NCBI GenBank assembly: GCA_963841425.1
Contig: CAWJCL010000002.1
Coordinates: forward strand, 62,001 to 126,000
Direction: 5' to 3'
Source: DATEOR01 sp963841425
GTDB lineage: Bacteria > Actinomycetota > Thermoleophilia > Gaiellales > Gaiellaceae
Length of the DNA stretch: 64,000 nucleotides
Below the pieces are notes generated by a model. The model worked only from the letters and a program-made list of their open reading frames with translations, had not been told where the DNA came from and searched no databases. Position numbers and translations under genes: made by a program. Shown here in pieces: positions 8,041 through 15,900 of the stretch (the stretch's first letter is position 1; each line of letters starts with the position of its first letter).

Positions 8041-8345
8041 AGAGCCCGGGTCGGGAGCTCGGCGAAGACGACCTCGTACGTCTCGACGGTCGCCCTGATC
8101 CCGGTCATCTGCTCCCAGGCGTCGAGGTGCTGCTGCACGGCTTCGCCGCTCGCGGCCTCGGTCTCGGCGTCCGTCCAGAGCGTGACGCTGACCGTGCACA
8201 TGCGCTCGTCGTCGTGGAGGAGGTACGCGCCGCAGAAGCCGTCGGTCTGCATGGCCACCGGGAGGTAGTCCTCCGTGAACCAGTTGCGGCCGATCTCCCA
8301 GTTGTCAGTGGAGACGTCCTCGTAGCGGACGAGCCTCGCATGCAT
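8037..8345 (-). CDS. Small hypothetical protein, possible alpha-beta barrel
   Basis: A 102-residue protein starting MHARLVRYEDVSTDNWE. The pattern of alternating strands and helices (WFTEDYLPVAMQTDGFCGAYL, MCTVSVTLWTDAETEAAS, ATVETYEVVFAEL) resembles dimeric alpha-beta barrel proteins of the antibiotic-monooxygenase type, but no catalytic signature is visible, so the assignment is only a fold guess. No signal peptide or membrane segment. It ends against dodecin (3-nt overlap, convergent) and lies just downstream of the SDR gene. Confidence 0.65.
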   Translation of the reverse strand: MHARLVRYEDVSTDNWEIGRNWFTEDYLPVAMQTDGFCGAYLLHDDERMCTVSVTLWTDAETEAASGEAVQQHLDAWEQMTGIRATVETYEVVFAELPTRAL

Positions 8346-8377
8346 GGCGAGAGGGTAAGCCGCGGGGGGCGCCGCGT

Positions 8378-9097
8378 CTAGGTTTCCTGCTGGGTCGGGC
8401 GGACGAGCATCTCGTTCACGTCCACGTGCGCCGGCTGCGAGACCGCGTAGAGGATGGCGCGGGCGATGTCGTCGGGCGCGAGGGCGCCGTCGGGCGGTGA
8501 GTCGAAGAAGGGTGTGTCCACGCTGCCCGGCTCGATCAGCGTGACGCGCACGCCCGTGTCGTTCAGCTCGAGACGCGCCGCCTCCCCCATCGCCGTGACC
8601 GCCCACTTCGTCGCCGAGTAGAGTGAGCCCGGAAGGGCGCGGCGGCCGGCGACCGAGCCGGTGAGAAGGAGGTGGCCCTTCCACTCCTTCAGGGAGGGCA
8701 GTGTCGCGCGGATCGTCAGCGCGCAGCCGTAGACGTTGGTGAGCACCATGCTCTTCCAGAGCTCGGGCGACTCTTCGAGGAATCCGCGCTTCGCGCCGAA
8801 GCCCGCGTTGGCGAGTGCGACGTCGAGCCGCCCGAACCGGTCGAGCGCGGACGCGACGAGCGCCTCCTGGTCGGCCCAGTCGGTGACGTCGCAGCGGATT
8901 GCGATCGCGTTGTCGCTTCCCAGCTCTGCGGCCAGCGCCTCCAGCTTGTCGATGCTCCTCGCGCCGAGGACGACTCGGTAACCCGACTCCACGGCGCGCC
9001 GGGCGGTCGCCTCGCCGATCCCGCTCGAGGCACCCGTGAGGAGGAAGACCTTGTCCGCGTCCGTGTCCGCCATCTTCTCCGCGTCCGTGTCGGCCAT
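8378..9097 (-). CDS. Short-chain dehydrogenase/reductase
   Basis: Classical SDR fold of 239 residues: cofactor motif TGASSGIGEATA, NAG motif in ALANAGFGAKRG, and the catalytic YSATKWA after the conserved serine (LTGSVAGRR). The substrate cannot be told from sequence. The N-terminus MADTDAEKMADTDADK is a tandem duplication of eight residues (24 bp). ATG 9097 is preferred because a TAGGGT box (9108-9113) sits 10 nt upstream, the leaderless arrangement seen at many genes here; a GTG at 9109 is also in frame. Confidence 0.88.
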   Translation of the reverse strand: MADTDAEKMADTDADKVFLLTGASSGIGEATARRAVESGYRVVLGARSIDKLEALAAELGSDNAIAIRCDVTDWADQEALVASALDRFGRLDVALANAGFGAKRGFLEESPELWKSMVLTNVYGCALTIRATLPSLKEWKGHLLLTGSVAGRRALPGSLYSATKWAVTAMGEAARLELNDTGVRVTLIEPGSVDTPFFDSPPDGALAPDDIARAILYAVSQPAHVDVNEMLVRPTQQET

Positions 9098-9107
9098 CAG
9101 CCCTGCC

Positions 9108-9113
9108 ACCCTA
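9108..9113 (-). promoter_or_regulatory. Probable -10 box of the SDR gene
   Basis: TAGGGT on the minus strand ends 10 nt before ATG 9097, which predicts a transcript with little or no leader. Confidence 0.45.
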
Positions 9114-9128
9114 GTCGCTCACCCCGAA

Positions 9129-9214
9129 GCCTTGTGTTGCACCTAGTCACCCGATCCTCGCCGACGAAAGTCAGTATTCGAGCGAACCGACTTTGTGCGT
9201 GTGAAACACAAGGC
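9129..9214 (-). repeat. SR2 hairpin repeat, copy 1
   Basis: An 86-nt element between ftsY and the SDR gene. Outer arms GCCTTGTGTT (9129-9138) and AACACAAGGC (9205-9214) can form a 10-bp stem, continued by GCAC/GTGC. The right arm can instead pair locally: CTTTGTG (9191-9197) with CACAAGG (9207-9213). The two folds exclude each other. A second copy with the same layout is at 15703-15790. Function unknown. Confidence 0.7.
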
Positions 9215-9234
9215 CGGGTTTGTGTGTGCCTCGG

Positions 9235-10191
9235 TCAGTCGGCCGAGACGAGGGCGCGCGCGAACTCGGCGGGGTCGAAGGGCTGCAGGTCATCCAGCGA
9301 CTCCCCCACGCCGACGAGCTTGACCGGGAGGCCGAGCTCGTGCGCGATCGCCACTGCAATCCCGCCCTTCGCACTTCCGTCGAGCTTCGTGAGCGCGACG
9401 CCGGAGACCCGGACCGCCTCGCCGAAGAGCCTCGCCTGCTGCAGCCCGTTCTGGCCGGTGGTCGCGTCGACGACGAGCAGGGTCTCATGGGGGGCGCCCT
9501 CGAGCCGCTGCGCGATCACGCGCCGTACCTTGGCGAGCTCCTCCATGAGGTTCGTCTGCGTGTGCAGGCGGCCGGCCGTGTCCACGATGACGACGTCGCG
9601 TCCGCGCGCCTGCGCCGCTCCGATCGCGTCGAAGGCGACGGCCGCGGGATCGGCGCCATGCGTGGAGCCGACGAAGTCCGCCCCGGCGCGGTCCGCCCAG
9701 ATCTCGAGCTGCTCGTCGGCGGCGGCGCGGAACGTGTCCGCGGCGGCAACGACGACGGAGTGGCCGTGGTCGCGAAGCCGTGAGGCAAGCTTGCCGATGG
9801 TCGTCGTCTTCCCCGTGCCGTTGACGCCGACGACGAGGATCACCGTCGGCTCCTGGCCCAGAGCCAGGCGGCGGCCGTCCGCGCTCATCATCTCCTCCAC
9901 GAGCTCCTGGAGGCCCTGGACGAGCTCGCCCTCGCTGGCCGGCTCGCGCGCCTCGAGCTGCTGCACGAGCTCGACGGTGGCGGGCACGCCGACGTCCGCG
10001 CGGATCAGCGCCTCCTCGACCCGTTCCCACGACTCCGAGTCGGCCGGGTTGAAGAAGAGCTCCTGGGTGAGCGCCTTGCGGCTTCCTGCAAGCGACTCGC
10101 GGAGGCGCCCGAACCAGCCACCGCGGCCTTCACCCTCGTCTTCTCCCTCAGGCTCGGCGTCGTCGCCGAGAAACTCGGCCCAGCTCGTCAC
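9235..10191 (-). CDS. ftsY: Signal recognition particle receptor FtsY
   Basis: FtsY is the membrane-associated GTPase that docks Ffh-ribosome complexes. This 318-residue form has a short acidic N-terminal A region (AEPEGEDEGEGRG), the N domain, then the G domain with VVGVNGTGKTTTIGKLA, DTFRAAADEQLEIWA, VDTAGRLHTQTNLMEEL and TKLDGSAKGGIAVA. No membrane helix is present. GTG 10191 overlaps the smc stop as GTGA, so smc and ftsY are translationally linked, a common actinobacterial pairing. Confidence 0.95.
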   Translation of the reverse strand: MTSWAEFLGDDAEPEGEDEGEGRGGWFGRLRESLAGSRKALTQELFFNPADSESWERVEEALIRADVGVPATVELVQQLEAREPASEGELVQGLQELVEEMMSADGRRLALGQEPTVILVVGVNGTGKTTTIGKLASRLRDHGHSVVVAAADTFRAAADEQLEIWADRAGADFVGSTHGADPAAVAFDAIGAAQARGRDVVIVDTAGRLHTQTNLMEELAKVRRVIAQRLEGAPHETLLVVDATTGQNGLQQARLFGEAVRVSGVALTKLDGSAKGGIAVAIAHELGLPVKLVGVGESLDDLQPFDPAEFARALVSAD

Positions 10192-12356
10192 GCCGAGAGC
10201 GCGTGCAGGCTCTCGCGCTCTCCGGCCAGCCTCTTCGACACGATCTGGGAGACTCCGTCGGCGCCCATGGTCACGCCGTAGAGGATATCGGCGGCCTCCA
10301 TCGTCCTCTTCTGGTGCGTGACGACGATGAACTGTGCCCGCTCCGAGAACTGCCGGAGCAGGTCGACGAAGCGGCCGATGTTCGTGTCGTCGAGGGCGGC
10401 CTCGACCTCGTCCAGGAGGTAGAACGGGCAGGGGCGGGCCAGGAACAGCGCGAAGAGGAACGAGATCGCGCCGAGCGCCTTTTCTCCTCCCGACAGGAGG
10501 GAGAGCCGCGTCACGCGCTTCCCGGCGGGCTGGAGCTCGACCTCGATGCCCGCCTCCTCACCCCCCTCGTCGCCGTCGCGCCGCACGAGCCTCCCCTTCC
10601 CGCCCGGGAAGAGCGTGCCGGCCACCTCGGCGAAATGGTGCTCGACCGCGGCATAGGTCTCCTCGAAGAGCCGCTCGACGGTTGCGGTCAGGTCGTCGCG
10701 AAGCTTGGCCAGTTCCTCGAGCGAACGGTCGAGGTCCTCGCGCTGCGTCGTGAGCTCTTCGAGCCGCTCCTTCTCGCGCGCGTGCTCCTCGGCGGCGAGC
10801 GGGTTCACCTGCCCAAGTGCCTCGCGTCGGCGCTCGAGACGCTCGATCTGCGCTTTCAGCTCCTCGACCTCCTCGTCACTGAGGGCCTCGGCCTCGCCGC
10901 CGTCGGGGAGGCGCGCCAGGACATCTTCGCGCTCCCGCGTCAGGCCGGCCGCCTCGACCGCGATAGCGGAGAGTTTCTCGCCGGCCTCCGTCGCGGCCCG
11001 CCGGAGCTCGGCTTCGCGCGCGCCGAGCGCCCTGAGCTCCTCTCCAAGCTCCCCGGAGCGGCTTCCGCCCGCGTCGACCCGCGCCCGCAGCGGCGGCTCG
11101 AAGCGAAGCGCACTCTGCGCGGCCGCGTCGAGAAGCGCGGCGACCTCGTCGGCGCGGTCGGCGAGCTGGAGCAGGAAGGCGGAGTCGGCGCGCGGCTCGC
11201 TCCGGGTCTTTGCCTGCGCGCCGGAGGAGAACCAGAGCTGGTCGCCCGCGAGCACCGCGACGGCATCCAGGCCCGCGGCCGCCGCGAGCTCGAGGCGCTC
11301 ACCCGCCTCGGAGGCATCCCCGATCTCAGCGCGATCCCAACCGGAGGCCGCCGCCAGTGTCTTCTCGAAGGTGGAGGTGGGCGGAGGAGCGGCCGGCCGC
11401 GCTGCGTCCGCGCGCAGGGCTCGCGCGGTCTCCTCGGCGCGCTCGCGCCGGAGCTCGATGCGCTCGACCGCGCTCCGCAGCCGGTACAGCGCAGCCGTGG
11501 CCTTCTCGTGCTTCCCTGCCGCCTCGGCCAGCTCCTCCTCGGCATGGTGGCGCTCGGCGAGCAGGCCGCTCAGCGTGTCGTCTCGGCTCTTGCGCTCGAG
11601 CTCGGCCGCCGATTTCCGTTCGCCGACCTCGGCTAGGCGCTGTTCGATGCGCTCGAGCTCGGCCGAGGCGATGCGGCCGCGGAGCCCGTCGAGCTCGCCG
11701 CGGAGCTTCTCCGCGCGCTCCGCGGCGGACGCCTGCAGTGCGAGCGGCCGCAGGCGCTTGCGCACCTCGTCCTCGAGATCGCGCGCCCGCTCGGCCTGGA
11801 TCTGGACGCGGGCGAGCTTCAACTCCGCCCGGTGCCGGCGGCGCTTGAACTTTCCGAGGCCGGCCGCCTCCTCGATCAGCGCTCGCCGTTCGGCCGGCTT
11901 GGAGGAGAGGATCTGCTCGACCCGGCCCTGCCCGATGATGGAGTGCATTTCGCCGCCGAGCCCGATGTCGGCCAGCAGCTCGACGACATCGGTGCGGCGC
12001 ACGTGCGCGCGGTTGACGAGGTACTCGCCCTCGCCGCCGCGGTGGAGCCGGCGCGCGATGGAAAGCTCGGAGAACTCGAGCGGGCCTTCCCCGTCCTCGT
12101 TGTCGAAGAGGAGCTCCACCTCGGCGAAGGAGGCGGGCTCGCGGCCTGCTCCTCCCGCGAAGAGAACGTCGTCGGGCTTCTCCGCGCGGAGCTCGCTGGG
12201 GCTCAGGCTTCCGGCGGCCCAGACGATCGCGTCCGAGACGTTCGACTTGCCGGAGCCGTTCGGGCCGACGACCACGGCGACGCCACGCTCGAGGCGGACC
12301 TCGACCGAGTCAGGAAACGACTTGAAGCCGCGCAGCTTGATCGCACGCAGGTGCAC
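10188..12356 (-). CDS. smc: Short SMC-family condensin ATPase lacking a clear hinge
   Basis: Both halves of the SMC head are intact: Walker A VVGPNGSGKSNVSDA (residues 29-43) and the ATP-head segments GQGRVEQILSSKP and EEAAGLGKFKRRR at the N side, then the signature LSGGEKALGAISFLFALF and Walker B FYLLDEVEAALDDTN at the C side. The total is only 722 residues against about 1150-1200 for bacterial SMC. The arms (roughly 170-330 and 470-560) are much shorter, and the central 335-460 region shows no typical hinge glycine motifs. The frame is continuous. scpA and scpB are also in the window, so this is most likely the genuine condensin subunit. Confidence 0.85.
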   Translation of the reverse strand: MHLRAIKLRGFKSFPDSVEVRLERGVAVVVGPNGSGKSNVSDAIVWAAGSLSPSELRAEKPDDVLFAGGAGREPASFAEVELLFDNEDGEGPLEFSELSIARRLHRGGEGEYLVNRAHVRRTDVVELLADIGLGGEMHSIIGQGRVEQILSSKPAERRALIEEAAGLGKFKRRRHRAELKLARVQIQAERARDLEDEVRKRLRPLALQASAAERAEKLRGELDGLRGRIASAELERIEQRLAEVGERKSAAELERKSRDDTLSGLLAERHHAEEELAEAAGKHEKATAALYRLRSAVERIELRRERAEETARALRADAARPAAPPPTSTFEKTLAAASGWDRAEIGDASEAGERLELAAAAGLDAVAVLAGDQLWFSSGAQAKTRSEPRADSAFLLQLADRADEVAALLDAAAQSALRFEPPLRARVDAGGSRSGELGEELRALGAREAELRRAATEAGEKLSAIAVEAAGLTREREDVLARLPDGGEAEALSDEEVEELKAQIERLERRREALGQVNPLAAEEHAREKERLEELTTQREDLDRSLEELAKLRDDLTATVERLFEETYAAVEHHFAEVAGTLFPGGKGRLVRRDGDEGGEEAGIEVELQPAGKRVTRLSLLSGGEKALGAISFLFALFLARPCPFYLLDEVEAALDDTNIGRFVDLLRQFSERAQFIVVTHQKRTMEAADILYGVTMGADGVSQIVSKRLAGERESLHALSA

Positions 12357-12442
12357 GCGCCCGCAGTCTGACGATCAGGACGGACGGGCGCCCTTGAGCA
12401 CCTCGGCGTACACGAGTGGCCATTTGTCCACCCCACCGGCCC

Positions 12443-12793
12443 TCAGTAGGTGAGCGCCGTGTCCGCCCAGACGGCGAGCTCGACGAGCTTCTGCGGCGGG
12501 GCGAGCTCGAAACCCTCCCCTCCCTCGATGCCGCGCGCCTTGCTCGACATCCCGGAGAGGAACACGGTTGGGCCGGCTTCCTTCAGCACCGCGAGATGCT
12601 CCGCCACCGGGCCCGTTCCCAGACCGGTCGTCGCGGCCGCCTTCTCGGCGTCAGCGAGGTGAACGGCATCCCCCGCAAGGAACACCTGCACTTCGTGCCC
12701 TTCTTCGACAGCCGTACGCGCGACGAGGAGCGCGAGCGCGGCGCGCGTGGGATTCTCGGGGCCGGTCGCCGAGTGAACCAGGATCCGTGCCAT
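12443..12793 (-). CDS. DsrE/DsrF-like family protein
   Basis: A 116-residue protein beginning MARILVHSATGPENPTRAAL, followed by AVEEGHEVQVFLAGDAVHLA, GLGTGPVAEHLAVLKEAG and VFLSGMSSKARG. This is the DsrE-like fold used in sulfur-relay and peroxiredoxin-like small proteins. The cysteine used by active sulfur carriers is not present at the usual place, so a sulfur-transfer role is doubtful. It is divergent from rpiA with a 43-nt gap. Confidence 0.75.
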   Translation of the reverse strand: MARILVHSATGPENPTRAALALLVARTAVEEGHEVQVFLAGDAVHLADAEKAAATTGLGTGPVAEHLAVLKEAGPTVFLSGMSSKARGIEGGEGFELAPPQKLVELAVWADTALTY

Positions 12794-12836
12794 GTCGTCT
12801 GCCTCCGTCTCGTGGGAACCGCATGATTCTCTACGG

Positions 12837-13475
12837 ATGAGCGTCGAGCGTGAAAAGCAGGCGGCAGCCGAGGCGGCCGCACAGCTCGTGGAAGACGGGA
12901 TGACCGTGGGGCTTGGCACGGGCTCAACCGTCGCCCACCTCCTCCCCGCGCTCGTCGCGCGCGGCCTCACCTTCCGCTGTGTGGCGACCTCGCTTCGCAC
13001 GGAAGACGAGGCGCGTGCGCTCGGGCTCCCGGTCGAGCCGTTCACGGGCATCGCACGGCTCGACATCGCCATCGACGGCGCCGACCAGGTCGCGTCCGAC
13101 GGCTGGATCGTCAAGGGCGGGGGCGCGGCGCATACGCGCGAGAAGGTCGTCGCCGCCTCGTCCGACCGCTTCGTGGTCATTGCCTCCTCGGACAAGCTCG
13201 TCGAGACGATCGCGCCACCGATCCCGCTTGAGCTCCTCCCCTACGGCCTTGACGCGACGCTTGCTCGCCTCGGGGAGGTCGAGCTCCGCGACGTGCCTCC
13301 GAGCCCCGACGGCGGCGTCATCGCCGACTACCTCGGGCCGGTGGAGGATCCTGGCGCCGTCGCGGAACGGCTTTCCGCCACCCCGGGAGTCGTGGACCAC
13401 GGCCTCTTCCCGCCGGAGCTGACGAGTGACGTGCTCGTGGGCCGCGGCGACGAGGTCGTACGCCTGGCGCTTTAG
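12837..13475 (+). CDS. rpiA: Ribose-5-phosphate isomerase A
   Basis: RpiA interconverts ribose-5-phosphate and ribulose-5-phosphate in the pentose phosphate pathway. The 212-residue protein shows GMTVGLGTGSTVAHLL, VATSLRTEDEARALG, DIAIDGADQVASDGWIVKGG with the catalytic Asp/Lys region, and HTREKVVAASSDRFVV. ATG 12837 gives MSVEREKQAAAEAAAQ, the usual N-terminus; an in-frame ATG at 12792 would overlap the divergent DsrE gene. It ends 4 nt into the convergent rnc. The epimerase gene rpe is at 28.3-28.9 kb. Confidence 0.93.
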   Translation: MSVEREKQAAAEAAAQLVEDGMTVGLGTGSTVAHLLPALVARGLTFRCVATSLRTEDEARALGLPVEPFTGIARLDIAIDGADQVASDGWIVKGGGAAHTREKVVAASSDRFVVIASSDKLVETIAPPIPLELLPYGLDATLARLGEVELRDVPPSPDGGVIADYLGPVEDPGAVAERLSATPGVVDHGLFPPELTSDVLVGRGDEVVRLAL

Positions 13476-14125
13476 TCGACGCCGAGCTTCTGGAGCGCCT
13501 CACGGGCTGCGGCCTGCTCGGCCGCCTTCTTCGACGCTCCCGTTCCCACTCCGGCCTGCTCGCCGTCGATGGCCGCCGCACAGGTGAACGTGCGGCTGTG
13601 GGGAGGCCCTTCGACCTCGAGCACGGAATAGGAGACCGACTTGCCGCGGCGCGCGAGCTCCTCCTGGAGCTCGGTCTTGAAGTCCACGTGGCCCTGGAGG
13701 GCGTACTCGATCCTGTCGGTGAACGCGTCCACGATCGGGCTCCGGATCGGCTCGAAGCCGTGCTCGAGGTAGAGGGCTCCGAGACAGGCCTCCACGAGCG
13801 CGGCGAGGACGTTGCGGTTGACCGAGAGGCGCCGGAGCTCGTCGGGATCGCCCTCGCTGTCGCCGTGCTCGAGCAGGCGCTCGCCGAGCTCGAGTCGCCG
13901 GCCGACGACGGCGCAGCTCTGCCGCGAGACGACATGCGCGCGGAGCTTCGCGAGCGTCCCCTCCTGCGAGTCGGGAAACCGCTCGTAGAGCTCCTGCGCG
14001 ATGGCGAGCCCGAGGACACTGTCCCCGAGGAACTCGAGCCGTTCGTAGGAATCTGCCCGGTCCGCCGCCCACGAGGCGTGCGTGAACGCGTTGCGGAGGC
14101 GCTCCGCGGGCAGGGCGTCGATCAG
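13472..14125 (-). CDS. rnc: Ribonuclease III, start codon unclear
   Basis: RNase III cuts double-stranded RNA in rRNA maturation. The frame contains FTHASWAADRADSYERLEFLG with the signature ERLEFLGDSVLGLAI, then VEACLGALYLEHG with the metal-binding E, and the C-terminal dsRBD (DFKTELQEELARRG, GTGASKKAAEQAAAREAL). No ATG, GTG or TTG lies in frame between the acpP stop and the conserved domain. The CTG at 14125, giving IDALPAERLRNAFTH, is the best candidate; CTG 14113 is another. The neighbourhood acpP-rnc is standard. A missed indel near 14130-14165 could also explain the missing start. Confidence 0.88.
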   Translation of the reverse strand: MIDALPAERLRNAFTHASWAADRADSYERLEFLGDSVLGLAIAQELYERFPDSQEGTLAKLRAHVVSRQSCAVVGRRLELGERLLEHGDSEGDPDELRRLSVNRNVLAALVEACLGALYLEHGFEPIRSPIVDAFTDRIEYALQGHVDFKTELQEELARRGKSVSYSVLEVEGPPHSRTFTCAAAIDGEQAGVGTGASKKAAEQAAAREALQKLGVD

Positions 14126-14165
14126 TTGGAGAAGTGCGGCGTCGGGGCTCTCGGCCCCGCCCTCG

Positions 14166-14411
14166 TTACTGGTGGGACGAGATGTAGTCGACGGCCTGTC
14201 CGACAGTCGTGATCTGCTGGGCGTCCTCGTCCGAGATCTTGATCCCGAACTGATCCTCGAGCTCCATGATCAGCTCGACGAGATCGAGCGAGTCTGCGTC
14301 GAGATCCTCCTGGAACGAAGCCTCTTCGGTGATCTCGTTCTCGTCGACACCGAGTTGCTCGACCAGTACTTCCTTGACCCTTTCGGCGACCTCTTCGCGC
14401 GAAGCTGCCAT
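14166..14411 (-). CDS. acpP: Acyl carrier protein
   Basis: ACP carries growing acyl chains on a phosphopantetheine arm. The 81-residue protein has the attachment motif DLDADSLDLVELIMELED with the modified serine near residue 41, and the acidic helices typical for the family (DQFGIKISDEDAQQITTVGQ). It lies between plsX and rnc, the classical fatty-acid/phospholipid order. Confidence 0.96.
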   Translation of the reverse strand: MAASREEVAERVKEVLVEQLGVDENEITEEASFQEDLDADSLDLVELIMELEDQFGIKISDEDAQQITTVGQAVDYISSHQ

Positions 14412-14471
14412 CTCGTTCTCGTACCTGCCTTTCTCTCTCTTTGGCCCGGCGGGACGGCGGATGCTACCACG

Positions 14472-15465
14472 CTACCCCGGGGCCGCCGCAACCTCTTCCT
14501 CGAGGCGCGCAGCGACACGCGCGACGACGTTTCCGGCCGCGCCCTGCGCGCCGAGCGTGATCGCGTTGGCGATCGCCGTGCGCGAGCTCGAGCCGTGGGC
14601 GATAACCACGAGCCCTCGCAGCCCGAGCAGATAGGCGCCGCCATAGGTCTCCGGGTCGAGCCGCTTGCGCAAGCCGCGCGCGGCCGGACGGATGAGAAGG
14701 CCGCCCAGCTTCCCGCGCGGGCTGGCCTCGATCTCCTTTCGAAGCTCGTCGAGGAGCGTCTTGATCGTCCCCTCCATGAGCTTGAGCGCCATATTCCCGG
14801 TGAAGCCGTCGCAGACGACCACGTCGGCGGCGTGCGCGAGCAGGTCGCGGCCCTCGACGTTGCCGACGAAGTCGAGATGGCTCGCCTCCAGAAGCGGATG
14901 CGTTTCACGAACGAGGCGGTTCCCCTTCTCCGGCTCCTCCCCGATCGAGAGGAGGGCGACCTTCGGGTCGGAGATGCCGAGAATCTCCTCGGCGAAGACG
15001 GAGCCCATGTGGCCGAACTGGACAAGGTGCTCCGGGCGAGCGTCGGCATTCGCGCCCGCGTCGATCAGCACCGACGTGCCGCCGACGGACGGAAGCGGCA
15101 CGGCGATCGCCGGCCGGTGGACGTCGGGAAGCCTGCGGATCTCGAGGAGCCCCGCCGCGAGCATCGCGCCGGTGTTCCCCGCGGAGACGACGGCCTGCTC
15201 ATCGCCCTTCCCGACGGCGCGGCAGGCGGCGAACATCGAGCTTTCGCGCTTCTCGCGGGCCGCGTCGGAGGGCTTCTCGTCCATCGCGACGATGTCGTCG
15301 GCGTGAACGATCTCCAGGCCCTCGGCAAGCGGCTCGAGCGCCTCGCGACGGCCCGAAAAGGACGGGCGCAACGGCGTCCGAACGCGCCTCGAGCGCGCCC
15401 GCGACGATCTCTTCCGGGGCTCGATCGCCGCCCATCGCGTCGACGGCGACCCGGATCCTAGGCAT
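14472..15465 (-). CDS. plsX: Phosphate acyltransferase PlsX, frameshifted
   Basis: PlsX makes acyl-phosphate from acyl-ACP for phospholipid synthesis. The N-terminus MPRIRVAVDAMGGDRAPEE (from ATG 15465) and the rest (REALEPLAEGLEIVHADDI, VVSAGNTGAMLAAG, CDGFTGNMALKLMEG, GGAYLLGLRGLVVIAHG) are in different frames. Removing one base in the CCC run at 15352-15354 (GGG in the gene) gives a continuous VAPVLFGRREALEPL junction, which is what the family expects. The gene is normally essential in this context, so a sequence error is more likely than loss. It lies 2 nt from rpmF and precedes acpP. Confidence 0.88.
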
Positions 15466-15467
15466 CG

Positions 15468-15656
15468 CTAAGGTGCGGGAGTCTCGAGCGGCTCGACTTC
15501 ACGACCGCGGTAGGTCCCGCAGGTCGGGCAGACGTGATGAGGCCGCTTCGGCTGATGGCATTGCGGGCACTCGACGACAGCGGGTGTCGAGAGCTTGTGC
15601 GTCGCGCGCCGCTTGTCGCGGCGGGACTTGGACGTTTTTCGCTTTGGGACTGCCAT
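15468..15656 (-). CDS. rpmF: 50S ribosomal protein bL32
   Basis: A 62-residue zinc-binding bL32: MAVPKRKTSKSRRDKRRATH, then CPQCHQPKRPHHVCPTC with both CxxC pairs. It stands at the head of rpmF-plsX-acpP. A TATACT box lies 11 nt upstream of the ATG. Confidence 0.96.
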   Translation of the reverse strand: MAVPKRKTSKSRRDKRRATHKLSTPAVVECPQCHQPKRPHHVCPTCGTYRGREVEPLETPAP

Positions 15657-15667
15657 GGCCGCGGGCC

Positions 15668-15673
15668 AGTATA
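15668..15673 (-). promoter_or_regulatory. Probable -10 box of rpmF
   Basis: TATACT on the minus strand, 11 nt before the rpmF ATG, within the 13-nt core GGCTATACTGGCC. The same 13 nt occur in front of rpmB at 24511-24523. No good -35 box is visible. Confidence 0.6.
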
Positions 15674-15702
15674 GCCACAGGCCTCACCCCGCCCGGCACT
15701 GG

Positions 15703-15790
15703 AGCCTTGTGTTGCACGCGATTCCCTTGGATCGTCGCCCGAAGCGCCTTTCCAAGCGGTAAAGACTTTGTGCGCGTGAAACACAAGGCT
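15703..15790 (-). repeat. SR2 hairpin repeat, copy 2
   Basis: Arms AGCCTTGTGTT (15703-15713) and AACACAAGGCT (15780-15790) form an 11-bp stem. As in copy 1 the right side also reads GACTTTGTGCGCGTGAAA, so a local CTTTGTG/CACAAGG hairpin competes. The loop shares a GATC-TCGCC-GAA pattern with copy 1 but is otherwise diverged. Confidence 0.7.
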
Positions 15791-15805
15791 CCGATTCGGC
15801 CCGGA

Positions 15806-15865
15806 CGGTGCGGTGCGGTGCCGGTGCGGTGCCGGTGCGGTGCGATGCGGTGCGACGCGGTGCGC
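15806..15865. repeat. Pentanucleotide microsatellite (GGTGC)
   Basis: About ten imperfect units of GGTGC / CGGTGC variants in a row, in the non-coding gap between yceD and rpmF. Such arrays change length easily and could alter spacing to the SR2 element and the rpmF promoter. Confidence 0.8.
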
Positions 15866-15900
15866 GCGCGAGGAGAGAACGCGGTACGGCTGCCCGGCTG

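Noticed and set aside
15806..15865. CRISPR-like short repeats
   Set aside because: Units are five bases in direct tandem without spacers, so it is a microsatellite.
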